64,000 nucleotides of DNA. Source: Rhizobium sp. R635. GTDB taxonomy: Bacteria > Pseudomonadota > Alphaproteobacteria > Rhizobiales > Rhizobiaceae. The notes under the pieces are model-generated. The model was not told where the DNA came from and made no database searches. It saw only the letters and a program-made list of their open reading frames with translations. How positions within the stretch are numbered: the stretch's first letter is position 1; every line of letters begins with the position of its first letter. Where the stretch lies: contig NZ_LOKX01000032.1 of NCBI RefSeq assembly GCF_002211285.1, positions 1 through 64,000 of the forward strand. The letters run 5' to 3'. This document shows positions 48,768 through 58,036 of the stretch, in pieces. Both the position numbers and the translations under genes were made by a program.

Positions 48768-49845
48768 AAGTGGTCATCCGGTCGGGGATCTGCAGCGCGA
48801 CCTTGGCCGGGACCACGAGCGTTTCCGGTCCTCCCCAGCTGACGCCGAGGCGGATCTCGCGAAGCGCGTTGACGAAGCGCGCGACATCGATGTCGGGCGT
48901 GAGGTCGAAGGCGAAGAGCCCGGCATAACCCGACAGCGTCGCCCGGCCGGGATGATCCTGAAAGGCCGGGTGGCGGACGCGGGCGATGTCGGGATGTTGC
49001 TTCAGCCGGTCGGCGAGCAGAAGCCCGCTGCGTTCATGTTCCTTGAGCCGGACGCGCAGCGTGCGCATGCCGCGCAGCAGGAGCCAGGCCTCGAAGGGCG
49101 AAAGCTTGGCGCCGACATAGGGATAGGAGGTCGAGTTGATCTTGGCGATCGCCTCCTTCGTGCCGACCACAACGCCGGCGACCGTATCGCTGTGGCCGCC
49201 GAGATATTTCGAGGCGGCGTGAATGACGATATCGACGCCGTGCTGGATCGGCTTCTGGAAGAGCGGCGTCGCCCAGGAATTGTCGATGATCGTGGTGACG
49301 CCGGCCTCCTTCGCCATGGCCGACAGCGCCACGATGTCCTGAAGCTCGAAGACGAAGGAGGAGGGGTTTTCGAGATAGAGCAGCTTGGCGCCGGGCAGCG
49401 CCTTGCGCACCTCGTCATGGTCGGAGGGATCGACGAAATCCACCGTGACGCCGAGCCTGCCGAGCAGCTTCACGAGAAGGCGGTAGACGTCATTATAGAG
49501 GTGGCGGACGGCGACGACCCGGTCGCCCACTTCCACGAGGCTGAGAATGGTCGAGGTGATGGCGGCCGTTCCGCTGGAAAAGGCGCGCCCATCCTCCGCG
49601 CCTTCGAGGCGGGCGACCAGGAGCTCGAATTCGCGCACGGTCGGATTGTCGCCGCGCGAATAGATGAAGTTGCGCGCCCGGCCGGCGAAGACATCCTCCA
49701 TCGCCTCATAACTGTCATAGGTGAAGAGCGAGGTCTGGAAGATCGGCGGCGACACGGCGTTGAAGGCCGTGGGATCAACGGGCGTGAAGAGATCGTCGGC
49801 GGCCGCATGGGCGCCAAGGTCGCGCGGGCTGAAGGACTGGTTCAT
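48658..49845 (-). CDS. vbsL: PLP-dependent epimerase of vicibactin synthesis (VbsL; Cys/Met-metabolism fold)
   Basis: 395-residue PLP enzyme of the cystathionine gamma-synthase fold: VSPPIFQTSLFTYDSYE (residues ~31-47), NFIYSRGDNPTVREFELLVARLEGAEDGRAFSSGTAAI (~59-95), TTIIDNSWATPLFQKPI (~180-196), the PLP lysine in IHAASKYLGGHSDTVAG (~207-223) and a C-terminal domain. Sequence alone would suggest a methionine-metabolism lyase. Its place in the vbsA-vbsD-vbsL unit fits VbsL, which epimerises the acylated hydroxyornithine from L to D. Ends 110 bases inside the rpoI frame on the other strand. Confidence 0.8.
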   Translation of the reverse strand: MNQSFSPRDLGAHAAADDLFTPVDPTAFNAVSPPIFQTSLFTYDSYEAMEDVFAGRARNFIYSRGDNPTVREFELLVARLEGAEDGRAFSSGTAAITSTILSLVEVGDRVVAVRHLYNDVYRLLVKLLGRLGVTVDFVDPSDHDEVRKALPGAKLLYLENPSSFVFELQDIVALSAMAKEAGVTTIIDNSWATPLFQKPIQHGVDIVIHAASKYLGGHSDTVAGVVVGTKEAIAKINSTSYPYVGAKLSPFEAWLLLRGMRTLRVRLKEHERSGLLLADRLKQHPDIARVRHPAFQDHPGRATLSGYAGLFAFDLTPDIDVARFVNALREIRLGVSWGGPETLVVPAKVALQIPDRMTTFIRFGVSEQTIRFAVGLEEPELLWSDLQQALHAARR

Positions 49846-49855
49846 GATGATCCTT

Positions 49856-51274
49856 TCATGGACAAAAGCGGGGATGGGGACGGATAGCGCTCAGAGGTTC
49901 GGCCGAGCGCTGCCGAAGGGCGCCGAGCGACCTTGCCAGGCAGAAGCATGACAGCAGGCCGGTGAGCGCCGAGGCCAGGAACATGGCCCAGAGCAGGCCG
50001 GAAAAACCGAAGAAGGGCGGCAGGAGGGCAAGCAGCGGAAAGAGAAGATATCCGTTCTGCGCCAGGCCGACGGCAAGGGCGGCTTTCGGCCTGCCCTGCG
50101 CCTGGAAGAGGATCAGCACGGTCTGCCTGAGGCCGAACAGCAGGAAGGGGAGATGGGTCGCGATGATCGCCTGGCCTGCGATCGACACCACGGGCACATC
50201 GTCGGTGAAGAACGAGGCGAGGTGTTCGGAAAAGATGATCGCCGCCAGCCCGTAGACGCCGCCGACCGCGCTGGTGACGGCGGTCAGCATCCGGGCTGAC
50301 GAGAGCACCCGTGATATATCCCCGCGGCCCCAGGCAAAACTCAGGATGGCCTGCGCCCCGAGCGAAATGCCGATGACGGGAAGTGCGCCGACCGCGAGCA
50401 GCCGCAGGGCGATCCCGACTCCGGCAATGCCGTCCTCGCCATGATAGGTGCCGGCGACCGACAGCATCGCGGCGATTGCGCCGGCCGTCGCAAGGCTCGT
50501 CAGCGTCGTCGGCGCGCCCACGGCAAGCACCGGCCTGAGATGCCTGAGATCGCCGAACCGCCAGCCCAACGTCAGCCGGATCGTGCCGAGCCGTCTCGCG
50601 TGATAGGCGCCGTAGATGGAGAGCGCCACGAGCTGGGAGAGGATCGTTGCGATCGCCACCCCCTGCAGGCCGAGGCCGAAGCCGAAGATCATGATCGGAT
50701 CGAGGACGATGTTCAGCGCGAAGCAGGCGACCAGCGTCCACATGCTGAAGCGGGCATTGCCCTCGGCGATCGCCAGGAAATCGAGAATGATCTGCGCCAT
50801 CGTCAGCGGGATCGAGACCGCGATGATGAGGAGATAATGCTGCGCAAGCGGCTCGATGGCGGGTGTCGCGCCGAACAGCAGGAAAGATGGGAACGCGACG
50901 ATGACGACCGCGCTTGCCGCGCCGAAAAGGACGCCAGCTGCAAGGCTGATCGAGGCCAGCGTGCTCGCCCGCGACCGGTCGCCGGCGCCGAGCGCCCGTC
51001 CGACCTCGGTCGCCACGCCGACGCCGATGCCTTCGCCGAAGGCGGCGACCAGCATGAGGATCGGCAGCACGATCATGATCGCGGCGATCTGATCCTCGCC
51101 GATCATGCCGACGAAGATCATGTTGATCGTGTGATGCGCGGCATTGATCGACAGGCCGAACATGGCGGGCAGGCCGAGGCGCAGCAGCAGCCGGAAAAGC
51201 TGTGGGCTGGCAAGATCTTCCGGGGCAAGCCGCCGTTTCCGCAGGCTGCCGCTCATCTCGCTCATGTCGTTCAT
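49856..51274 (-). CDS. vbsD: MATE-family efflux protein of the vicibactin operon (VbsD)
   Basis: 472-residue membrane protein with 12 predicted helices in two halves, starting with the MATE block LFRLLLRLGLPAMFGLSINAAHHTINMIFVGMIGEDQIAAIMI (residues ~25-67). The second half repeats it (ALAVGAPTTLTSLATAGAIAAML). MATE proteins export small molecules with Na+ or H+. Placed between the acyltransferase and epimerase genes, and overlapping vbsA by 4 bases, it is probably the vicibactin or precursor exporter. The export role is inferred. Confidence 0.82.
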   Translation of the reverse strand: MNDMSEMSGSLRKRRLAPEDLASPQLFRLLLRLGLPAMFGLSINAAHHTINMIFVGMIGEDQIAAIMIVLPILMLVAAFGEGIGVGVATEVGRALGAGDRSRASTLASISLAAGVLFGAASAVVIVAFPSFLLFGATPAIEPLAQHYLLIIAVSIPLTMAQIILDFLAIAEGNARFSMWTLVACFALNIVLDPIMIFGFGLGLQGVAIATILSQLVALSIYGAYHARRLGTIRLTLGWRFGDLRHLRPVLAVGAPTTLTSLATAGAIAAMLSVAGTYHGEDGIAGVGIALRLLAVGALPVIGISLGAQAILSFAWGRGDISRVLSSARMLTAVTSAVGGVYGLAAIIFSEHLASFFTDDVPVVSIAGQAIIATHLPFLLFGLRQTVLILFQAQGRPKAALAVGLAQNGYLLFPLLALLPPFFGFSGLLWAMFLASALTGLLSCFCLARSLGALRQRSAEPLSAIRPHPRFCP

Positions 51275-52260
51275 GATGCGGGCACCCAGAGATGATCACC
51301 GAAGAAGCGCTCGCGGGTCAGCATGACGAGAAGCGCCCGCTTGTGCGGAAAATCGAAATGCTTGACCTTGGCAAAGCCCGAGCGGTCGAGATTGCGGATC
51401 TGCTGCTCGTGGCTGGCGCGCGGCTCGCCGACGATGCGCTTCGTGCGGGGATCGTCGAGGAAGATGAAATGCATCAGCGAGGGAAGCCAGGCGCTGATCC
51501 ATTTCTTGCCGCGATAATCCGGCTCGCCGATCGCCACATGCCATCCACGATCGTAATCGTCGGCATCGTAATAGGGACCGAGCCTGTTTTCCTTGGCCCA
51601 GTAGACCTCGAAATAGCCGAAGGGAATATCGGCGAAACTGCCGATCAGCGGCAGGACATGCGGATCGGCGATCCTTTCTTCCAGGATCTCCCGGTGCTTG
51701 TCGATCGAGCCCGCATCCTCCCAGATCGTGTTGACCTGCTCGTCGTTCATCCAGCGATGGAAGGCCGCAAGATCGGTTTCGGGATCGGCCACCCTGAAAC
51801 TGATGTCCCGTTCCAGCCATGGGATGAAGCGCTGGTAGACCGTGCCCTTCGGCTTTGCCGGCCGGCGCGGATGATAACGGCCTGCCGTCATCTCCTGCAC
51901 GGGCGGCAGCGGATAGGACATTTGCGGCAGCCACGGGGAGGGCCATTGCCAGAGGATGGCGGAATCGAGCCGTCCGTCGATGCCTGAAATGTGCCGGGGA
52001 AGGCTAGGCTGATGGCCTTCGAAAGCGACCGATTTGATCGAGCGGTCTTGCGCCGTCACCGCTTCGGCGGCCGCCATGAGAAGCTCCGCCGATTGCACGG
52101 GATTTCCCTCGTAGAAGGTCAGCGAGGCGATGCCGGCTTCGACTTCGAGGGCGACTTCGTGATTGCCGTGTGCGGTGTTGAGATGGACGATATTGGGGGC
52201 AAGCCTGACATAGCTGCGCGCCTGCAGAGCCCGCCTTTGCTTGGCGGCGTCGAAATCCAT
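51271..52260 (-). CDS. vbsA: hydroxyornithine N-acyltransferase (VbsA; IucB/RhbD-type GNAT)
   Basis: 329-residue siderophore acyltransferase of the IucB/RhbD/MbtK group. The GNAT core lies at residues ~150-325: FIPWLERDISFRVADPETDLAAFHRWMNDEQVNTIWEDAGSIDKHREILEERI, FGYFEVYWAKENRLGPYYDADDYDRGWHVAIGE and the KRIVGEPRASHEQQIRNLDRSGF end. In vicibactin synthesis it transfers a 3-hydroxybutyryl group to N5-hydroxyornithine. ATG 52260 follows AAGGAGAA at proper spacing; the frame extends 14 codons further without need. First gene of vbsADL, behind an RpoI-type promoter. Confidence 0.85.
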   Translation of the reverse strand: MDFDAAKQRRALQARSYVRLAPNIVHLNTAHGNHEVALEVEAGIASLTFYEGNPVQSAELLMAAAEAVTAQDRSIKSVAFEGHQPSLPRHISGIDGRLDSAILWQWPSPWLPQMSYPLPPVQEMTAGRYHPRRPAKPKGTVYQRFIPWLERDISFRVADPETDLAAFHRWMNDEQVNTIWEDAGSIDKHREILEERIADPHVLPLIGSFADIPFGYFEVYWAKENRLGPYYDADDYDRGWHVAIGEPDYRGKKWISAWLPSLMHFIFLDDPRTKRIVGEPRASHEQQIRNLDRSGFAKVKHFDFPHKRALLVMLTRERFFGDHLWVPAS

Positions 52261-52334
52261 GATGTTCTCCTTCATCGGCAGGGCTTTAGATGCTGCGAGC
52301 ATGAAGCCCGCTCCTGCGCCGATTTGGTAGAATG

Positions 52335-52358
52335 ACGATCCATCCCTGGGCGGATTTA
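52335..52358 (-). promoter_or_regulatory. RpoI-dependent promoter of vbsADL
   Basis: On the minus strand TAAAT (52358-52354), 16 bases, CGT (52337-52335). This equals the PvdS/RpoI iron-starvation consensus TAAAT-N16-CGT. It lies about 75 bases before the vbsA ATG. Its mirror partner for vbsG lies 36 bases away. Confidence 0.7.
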
Positions 52359-52393
52359 GGGGTAAACGAAGAAAAAAATTCTCAGCAATTTTC

Positions 52394-52417
52394 TAAACTC
52401 CAGCAGGGGGGATCCGT
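52394..52417 (+). promoter_or_regulatory. RpoI-dependent promoter of vbsGSO
   Basis: TAAAC (52394-52398), 16 bases, CGT (52415-52417), one base off the PvdS/RpoI consensus, 37 bases before the vbsG ATG. Published work on R. leguminosarum shows vbsGSO and vbsADL both require RpoI, which agrees with this pair of sites. Confidence 0.65.
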
Positions 52418-52454
52418 CATTTGCGCATGACGACAATCTCTGCAGGAGCTTCGA

Positions 52455-52673
52455 ATGGATAATCTTGAGCCCCGCGACGATCTCTGGATCGTCGTCCACG
52501 ACACCGAGCATCACTACTCGATCTGGCCGCAGGACAAGCGGATTCCGGTGAGCTGGCAGGCAGCGGGTTTTGCCGGTTCGCGCCAGGAATGCCTTGCCCA
52601 TATCCGTGACGTCTGGGCCGATCCGCGCCCGCTTTCCCTGCGCTCGGCCATGTCAGCCGATGCGCGTCTCTGA
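52455..52673 (+). CDS. vbsG: MbtH-like protein, NRPS adenylation partner (VbsG)
   Basis: 72-residue MbtH-family protein with the signature SIWPQDKRIPVSWQAAGFAGSRQECLAHIRDVWADPRPLSL (residues ~22-62), including the paired Trp residues that contact adenylation domains. It supports activity or solubility of the NRPS encoded 18 bases downstream. AGGAGCTTCGA precedes the ATG. First gene of vbsGSO. Confidence 0.9.
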   Translation: MDNLEPRDDLWIVVHDTEHHYSIWPQDKRIPVSWQAAGFAGSRQECLAHIRDVWADPRPLSLRSAMSADARL

Positions 52674-52691
52674 AAAGGTCTGGATGGCAAG

Positions 52692-55600
52692 ATGAACAAG
52701 CAGATTACCAATTTCGCCGATGCCCGCCCGACCGATGCTGTGGACGCCGTCTTCGAGAGCTTTCCGCTGACGATCGCGCAGAAGCGCATCTGGTCGCTGG
52801 AGCAGATCGGCAACTACACCGTCTTTCCCGACCAGATCATCGGGCTGCGATTGAGTGCCGCAATCAACGTCGAGACGCTTACCGGCGCCTGCCGCGCGCT
52901 CGTGGCTGAGAACCCGTCGCTGGCCACCCGCTTCCGCCGGCTGGCGGGCGGCCGCATCGAGCAGTATCGCGGCGCGTCGAACGCCGTGCCGATCGAAATC
53001 CTCGGCAAGGAAGGAGCCGCTCTTTCAGAGGCTGAAGCCTTGGCCGTGCGAAAAGCCTTCCGCGCCAAGCGCTTCGATCTGCTGGAAGGCCCGGGTGCGC
53101 GCATCCAGATCATCCGGCTTGCCGACGGGCAATCACTGCTGACGATCGTGCTGCATCCGATCATCTCAGACGACCGGGAAAAATCCGTTCTTGCCGCTTC
53201 GCTGGCGCGCATTCTCGACGGCCAATCCGGCGGTGACATGCGCCCGGCGGAAATTTCGGCCGGAACGCGGGAGGAAGAATGGCTGGAGACGGATGCGGCG
53301 CGCGAAGCGCTGGCCTATTGGCGCGAGACGATCGGTCTCGACTATGCCGCATCGACTTTTCCCACCCGCTTCAACAGCGGTGGGCTTGCCGGCGTGGCGC
53401 GCGCGGAGCATCGGTTTGCAATCGAGCCCGAGTTGTGGGGCAGGCTCGAACGGCATGCGCAGGGCAAGGGATATCAGGTCGAGCGCGTGCTGCACGCCGC
53501 CTTCTGCGCGCTGCTGGCGCGCTACAGCGGCAACTATGCTTTGCTGACCGGGCTGCTGGTCGCACGCCCCCGCACGGAACACTTCGCCAGCCGCGGCCGC
53601 GCCGAACAGGTGCTTCCCCTCGTCCTGCCGCTCGCCTCCCGGCATTCGCTCGACGATGTCGTCGCGGCGATCTCGTCGGTGACGGAGGAGGGGCTTCGCC
53701 GGCTCGTGCCGCTGGAGCGCATCACGCAGGAACTGGTCGTCGATGAAGCGGCCGCCCAGGAAGCCGTGGTCAAGGCGCTGTTCGAATTCCGCGAACCCTA
53801 TCCGGTGCCGGGAGATGCTGCGAATCTGGAACCATCAGGCGCGCGCGCCGACAGCGAGCTTTCCCTGGTCGTCGAGGCGCGTCTGGAAGGCGGCGCATTC
53901 GGGCTGGTCGATTACGCCCAGGATCTTTACGACGGCGCGCTGATCGCCCGCGTCGCCAAGCATTTCCGCCTGGTGCTCGAACAGATCGTCGCGCAGCCGG
54001 ATCTCCGGATTAGGGATATCGAACTCGTCGGCAGCGACGAGCTCGACTGGTTGTCGGCGCCTTATGAAGATGACGTCGTCAACGACGACAGGCCGGTCCA
54101 CGAGCTGATATCGGCCCATTCGCGCCGGACGCCTGAGAAGACGGCGATCGTCTATGGCGACGAGGAGTGGAGCCATGGCTGGCTGGAGGCGAGCACCAAC
54201 CGCCTCGGGCATCGGCTGCGGCAGCTTGGCGTTCGCGCCGAGGTGACGGTCGCGATCTTCATCAAGCGTTCGCCGGAGGCGATCGTCGGCATTCTCGCCA
54301 CCCTGAAGGCCGGCGGTGCCTATATCCCGGTCGAGCCCGACCATCCGCCGGCGCGCAACCACCACATCCTGCGCGACGGCGGCGTCAAGATCGTCCTGAC
54401 CCACAGCTGGCTGCGCCATCGGCTGCCGGAAGAGCTCGATGCGATTATCCTCGAACTCGACAAGCTCGATCTCGACGGCGAGCCGGATACGCCGCTCTAT
54501 GTTCCCACGCATAAGGATCAGCTCGCCTATGTCATGTACACGTCGGGATCGACCGGATTGCCGAAGGGTGTGGCCGTCGAGCATGGTCCGCTGACGCACC
54601 ATCTGCAGAATACTTCGCGTGTCTACGGCATGAGCTCGGAGTCCCGCGAACTGCCCTTCCTGCCCTTCAGCTCGGACGGCGGCCATGAGCGCTGGATGAA
54701 CCCGCTCATGGAAGGCGGCAGCATCATTCTTCCCGACCAGCCGCTCTGGACCCCGGAAGAGACGCTGACGGCGATGCGCAAGCACGGCGCCAACAATGCG
54801 AGCATTCCGACAACCTATCTGCAGCAGCTGGCGGAATGGGCCGACATTACCGACGGCGCCCCGCCGATGCGGCTTTACTCCTTCGGCGGCGAGGGGCTGG
54901 CGCAATCGACCTTCGACCTCCTGTCGCGGGCGCTGAAATCGGAATGGCTTATCAACGGCTACGGTCCCACGGAAACCATCATGACGCCGATGGTCTGGAA
55001 GGTGAGGGCCGGCACGAAGTTCCAGGGCGTCTACGCCCCGCTCGGCCGCGCCGTCGGGCTCCGGCGCGTCTATGTGCTCGACCCCGACCTCAATCTGTGC
55101 CCGATCGGCGTGACCGGCGAGCTTTATATCGGCGGCGAGGGCATTGCGCGCGGCTATCTCGGCAAGCCGGATACGACGGCGGACCGCTTCATCCCAGATC
55201 CGTTCTCGCAAGAGGGCGGCCGGCTTTACCGCTCCGGCGACCTCACGCGCTGGCGCGAAGACGGAACCGTCGAATTCGTCGGCCGCGTCGACCATCAGGT
55301 GAAGCTGCGCGGCTACCGCATCGAGCTCGGCGAGATCGAAGCGGCGCTGCTCCAGCAGCCGGGCGTCGGCGAAGCCCTGGTCGTGCTTCGCGACGACGAT
55401 GCCGGCGAGAAAGCGCTGGTCGCCTATGTCGTTCCGAAGAAGGACGAGAGGCTCGATGTCGAGACTGTTCGATCCGGCCTCGAACGCAGCCTGCCGTCCT
55501 ACATGGTGCCGGCGGCCGTGGTCGAACTCGAAAAGATGCCGACCAATCCGAACAGCAAGCTCGACCGTTTCGCGCTGCCCGCACCCCAGCCGGTCAAGCG

Positions 55601-56681
55601 CGCCATCGTCGAGCCGGCGACCGCGCTCGAAGAAGAGGTGCTGGATGTCTGGCGCCAGGTTCTCAAGCTGGAAGCGATCAGCGTCGAGGACAATTTCTTC
55701 GCGATCGGCGGCAATTCGCTGGGCGCGATCCGCATCCTGTCGCAGCTGCGGCAGCGCCGGCCGAAGATCCCGCTCACCGTCGCCGATATCTTCAACAACC
55801 CGACCATTCGTGCCTTTGCCGGCGTGATGGAACAGGGGGAGGAGCGGGATCTTTCCGAGGTGATCGTGCTGCGCGCCTCCGGCACCAAGCCGCGGCTCTA
55901 TTGCTTCCCCGGACTTCTCGTCAGCACCCGCGAATATGTGAAGCTCGTCGATTATCTCGGCGCCGATCAGCCGGCGACCGGCTTCATTTGCCATTCGCTG
56001 TCCGAGAAGAAGGAAGTCGGCGCGCCTGTCGAAGAGATCATCGAGAGCTATGTCGACTATATCAGGAAGCACAGCGGCGGCGCACCCTGCACTTTCCTCG
56101 GCTGGTCCTGGGGCGGACTCCTGGCCTATGAAGCTGCCCGCACGCTTGCCAACGAGGTCGACGTCCGGATGATGGCGATGGTCGACGTCTGCGACCTCGG
56201 ATCGGAATTTGCGATCGGCGCCAAGCCGAGGTTCCGGCCAGGTGAACGCGACGCGCTTCACCGGGACGTGCAGGCATGGCTGCAAAAGACGGCGATGCGG
56301 CCCGAATGGGACCGGCTGCTGTCGACGATGGATGCCGATACCTATGAGCAGTTCCTGCGCTTCGTCGGCGACGAGAAGGACCCGCTTCCCACCGACGGGC
56401 CTGATATCAGCAGCCGCGAGCATACGTTCTGGGTGCTGATCGACAATGCCCTGATCTTCCGCAAGCACCGGCTCGTTCCCCATGACGTGCCGATCTATCC
56501 CTGGGCAGCCGATGACAGCCTCAACCGCGGCCTCAACCTGATCGATTGGCGCCGCCTGTCGCCGCGCGCGCATGCGGCCGAGATCATCACCGGCACCAAC
56601 CACCTGCACATGATCGGGTCGCCCGCCTTCCACTCAAGGCTTGCCCTGCGTCTCAAGGAAACAGAGAAGGATAACGCATGA
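52692..56681 (+). CDS. vbsS: single-module non-ribosomal peptide synthetase VbsS (C*-A-PCP-TE)
   Basis: 1329 residues in one module. Condensation-like domain ~20-450, in which the catalytic HHxxxDG reads HPIISDD (H155, P156), so the second histidine and the glycine are lost. Adenylation domain ~465-960: YVMYTSGSTGLPKG (~613), INGYGPTETI (~754), GELYIGGEGIARGYLG, YRSGDLTRWREDG, and NSKLDRFALP at the end. Carrier domain ~975-1050 with DNFFAIGGNSLGAIRI (Ser ~1008). Thioesterase ~1065-1320 with GWSWGG (Ser ~1138) and a late His in TGTNHLHMIG. VbsS loads hydroxyornithine and its thioesterase trimerises and closes the ring. It overlaps vbsO by 4 bases. Confidence 0.92.
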   Translation: MNKQITNFADARPTDAVDAVFESFPLTIAQKRIWSLEQIGNYTVFPDQIIGLRLSAAINVETLTGACRALVAENPSLATRFRRLAGGRIEQYRGASNAVPIEILGKEGAALSEAEALAVRKAFRAKRFDLLEGPGARIQIIRLADGQSLLTIVLHPIISDDREKSVLAASLARILDGQSGGDMRPAEISAGTREEEWLETDAAREALAYWRETIGLDYAASTFPTRFNSGGLAGVARAEHRFAIEPELWGRLERHAQGKGYQVERVLHAAFCALLARYSGNYALLTGLLVARPRTEHFASRGRAEQVLPLVLPLASRHSLDDVVAAISSVTEEGLRRLVPLERITQELVVDEAAAQEAVVKALFEFREPYPVPGDAANLEPSGARADSELSLVVEARLEGGAFGLVDYAQDLYDGALIARVAKHFRLVLEQIVAQPDLRIRDIELVGSDELDWLSAPYEDDVVNDDRPVHELISAHSRRTPEKTAIVYGDEEWSHGWLEASTNRLGHRLRQLGVRAEVTVAIFIKRSPEAIVGILATLKAGGAYIPVEPDHPPARNHHILRDGGVKIVLTHSWLRHRLPEELDAIILELDKLDLDGEPDTPLYVPTHKDQLAYVMYTSGSTGLPKGVAVEHGPLTHHLQNTSRVYGMSSESRELPFLPFSSDGGHERWMNPLMEGGSIILPDQPLWTPEETLTAMRKHGANNASIPTTYLQQLAEWADITDGAPPMRLYSFGGEGLAQSTFDLLSRALKSEWLINGYGPTETIMTPMVWKVRAGTKFQGVYAPLGRAVGLRRVYVLDPDLNLCPIGVTGELYIGGEGIARGYLGKPDTTADRFIPDPFSQEGGRLYRSGDLTRWREDGTVEFVGRVDHQVKLRGYRIELGEIEAALLQQPGVGEALVVLRDDDAGEKALVAYVVPKKDERLDVETVRSGLERSLPSYMVPAAVVELEKMPTNPNSKLDRFALPAPQPVKRAIVEPATALEEEVLDVWRQVLKLEAISVEDNFFAIGGNSLGAIRILSQLRQRRPKIPLTVADIFNNPTIRAFAGVMEQGEERDLSEVIVLRASGTKPRLYCFPGLLVSTREYVKLVDYLGADQPATGFICHSLSEKKEVGAPVEEIIESYVDYIRKHSGGAPCTFLGWSWGGLLAYEAARTLANEVDVRMMAMVDVCDLGSEFAIGAKPRFRPGERDALHRDVQAWLQKTAMRPEWDRLLSTMDADTYEQFLRFVGDEKDPLPTDGPDISSREHTFWVLIDNALIFRKHRLVPHDVPIYPWAADDSLNRGLNLIDWRRLSPRAHAAEIITGTNHLHMIGSPAFHSRLALRLKETEKDNA

Positions 56682-58036
56682 CCGTCGCTTTTACCCGCAG
56701 GGATGCCCTGAACGAGCCGCTCGATCTTGCCGGCATCGGCATCGGTCCCTCCAATCTGAGCCTTGCCTGCCTGCTGGAATCCGTGCCGGAGGTCCGCAGC
56801 CGCTTCTTCGAGCGGCGCGGCGCCTTCGACTGGCATCCCGGTATGATGATGCCCGGCGTCGAGCTGCAGTCGTCCTTCCTGAAGGACCTCGTCACCCCGG
56901 TCCTGCCGACCAGCCGCTGGTCCTTCATCTCCTATCTGGTGGCGCATAAGAGGCTTTACGCCTTCCTGAACGCCAATTACGAGGCCGTTCCCCGACAGGA
57001 ATTCGCGCGTTACCTCGCCTGGGTCGCCAAGGGCGTGGAGGGCTTGCGTTTTTCGAGCGAGATTCGTGACGTCGAACACCGCGACGACCGCTTCGTCCTG
57101 CGCTTCGACAACGGTCAGGAAGAAGCGCGCAATCTGGTGATCGGCACCGGGTCTTCGCCCTTCGTGCCCGACTGGGCGAAACCCTTCCTCGGCGCGGATT
57201 GCTTCCATAACAGCGAGGCCAAATCGCGCATCGGCGATCTCGGCGCCGCTCGCATCGTCGTGGTCGGCGGCGGCCAGAGCGGCGGCGAGGTGGTGGAAGC
57301 GCTGCTTGGCGATCCGGGTTCGATGAAGGAACTGACCTGGATCAGCCGGCGCCATAATTTCGAGCCGATCAACGACACGCCGTTTTCGAACCAGGTCTTT
57401 TCTCCGGAATATGTGCAGGCCTACCTGAAGCTCAGCGGCGAGCAGAAGCAGGCGGCGCTGAAGAACTCGATCCTGACCAGCGACGGCCTGTCGATTTCGA
57501 CGATCCACTCGATCTACCGTCGCCTCTATGCGCTGCGTTATCTCGATCCGGGCACGCTCAACGCATCGCTATCGCCGAACCGCGACGTGATCCAGATGGA
57601 GCGGAATGGCAATGCCTATCGGCTGATCGTCCGCAACCATTTCGACGGCGGCATAGAAGTGCTGCATGCCGACGCCGTGGTTCTCGCAACCGGCTACAGG
57701 TTCCGATTGCCGGATGCGCTCGGCTCGCTCAGCGAAAGGATCAGTCTCGACAGAAACGGCTATCCCACGCTGAACGACGATTACACCATGCAGTGGACGG
57801 GGCCGAGAACCAACCGGCTGTTCGCGCAGAATGCCGGCCGATATTCACACGGCATCGCCGACTCGCAGCTCAGCCTCATGGCCTGGCGCAGCGCCGCCAT
57901 CGTCAACACGCTTCTCGGCCGGCAGCATTTCGATGCCGAACCCGACAATGCACAACTGGTCTGGGCGACGGAGGCAGCTTCCGCGATACCGCATCAGCTG
58001 CGCGCCGGCTATTCGGACGGCATGCTGTCGTCCTGA
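56678..58036 (+). CDS. vbsO: L-ornithine N5-monooxygenase (VbsO)
   Basis: 452-residue flavin N-hydroxylase of the IucD/PvdA/SidA family. FAD motif GIGIGPSNLSLACLLE (residues ~19-34), substrate region WHPGMMMPGVELQSSFLKDLVT (~52-73), NADPH motif VVVGGGQSGGEVVEALL (~195-211) and the family end motif DAVVLATGYRFRLPDAL (~332-348). Makes N5-hydroxyornithine, the first step in vicibactin synthesis. Last gene of vbsGSO; its end overlaps the end of convergent vbsP by 28 bases. Confidence 0.92.
   Translation: MTVAFTRRDALNEPLDLAGIGIGPSNLSLACLLESVPEVRSRFFERRGAFDWHPGMMMPGVELQSSFLKDLVTPVLPTSRWSFISYLVAHKRLYAFLNANYEAVPRQEFARYLAWVAKGVEGLRFSSEIRDVEHRDDRFVLRFDNGQEEARNLVIGTGSSPFVPDWAKPFLGADCFHNSEAKSRIGDLGAARIVVVGGGQSGGEVVEALLGDPGSMKELTWISRRHNFEPINDTPFSNQVFSPEYVQAYLKLSGEQKQAALKNSILTSDGLSISTIHSIYRRLYALRYLDPGTLNASLSPNRDVIQMERNGNAYRLIVRNHFDGGIEVLHADAVVLATGYRFRLPDALGSLSERISLDRNGYPTLNDDYTMQWTGPRTNRLFAQNAGRYSHGIADSQLSLMAWRSAAIVNTLLGRQHFDAEPDNAQLVWATEAASAIPHQLRAGYSDGMLSS

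Noticed and set aside
48658..49845. PLP enzyme as a methionine-biosynthesis gene (metB/metZ)
   Set aside because: The fold fits, but the gene is coupled in a vbsA-vbsD-vbsL order behind an RpoI-type promoter, so the vicibactin epimerase role is preferred.
53835..56633. 932-codon minus-strand frame opposite vbsS
   Set aside because: A long open frame caused by codon bias of the synthetase gene; composition is typical of shadows and no motif is seen.
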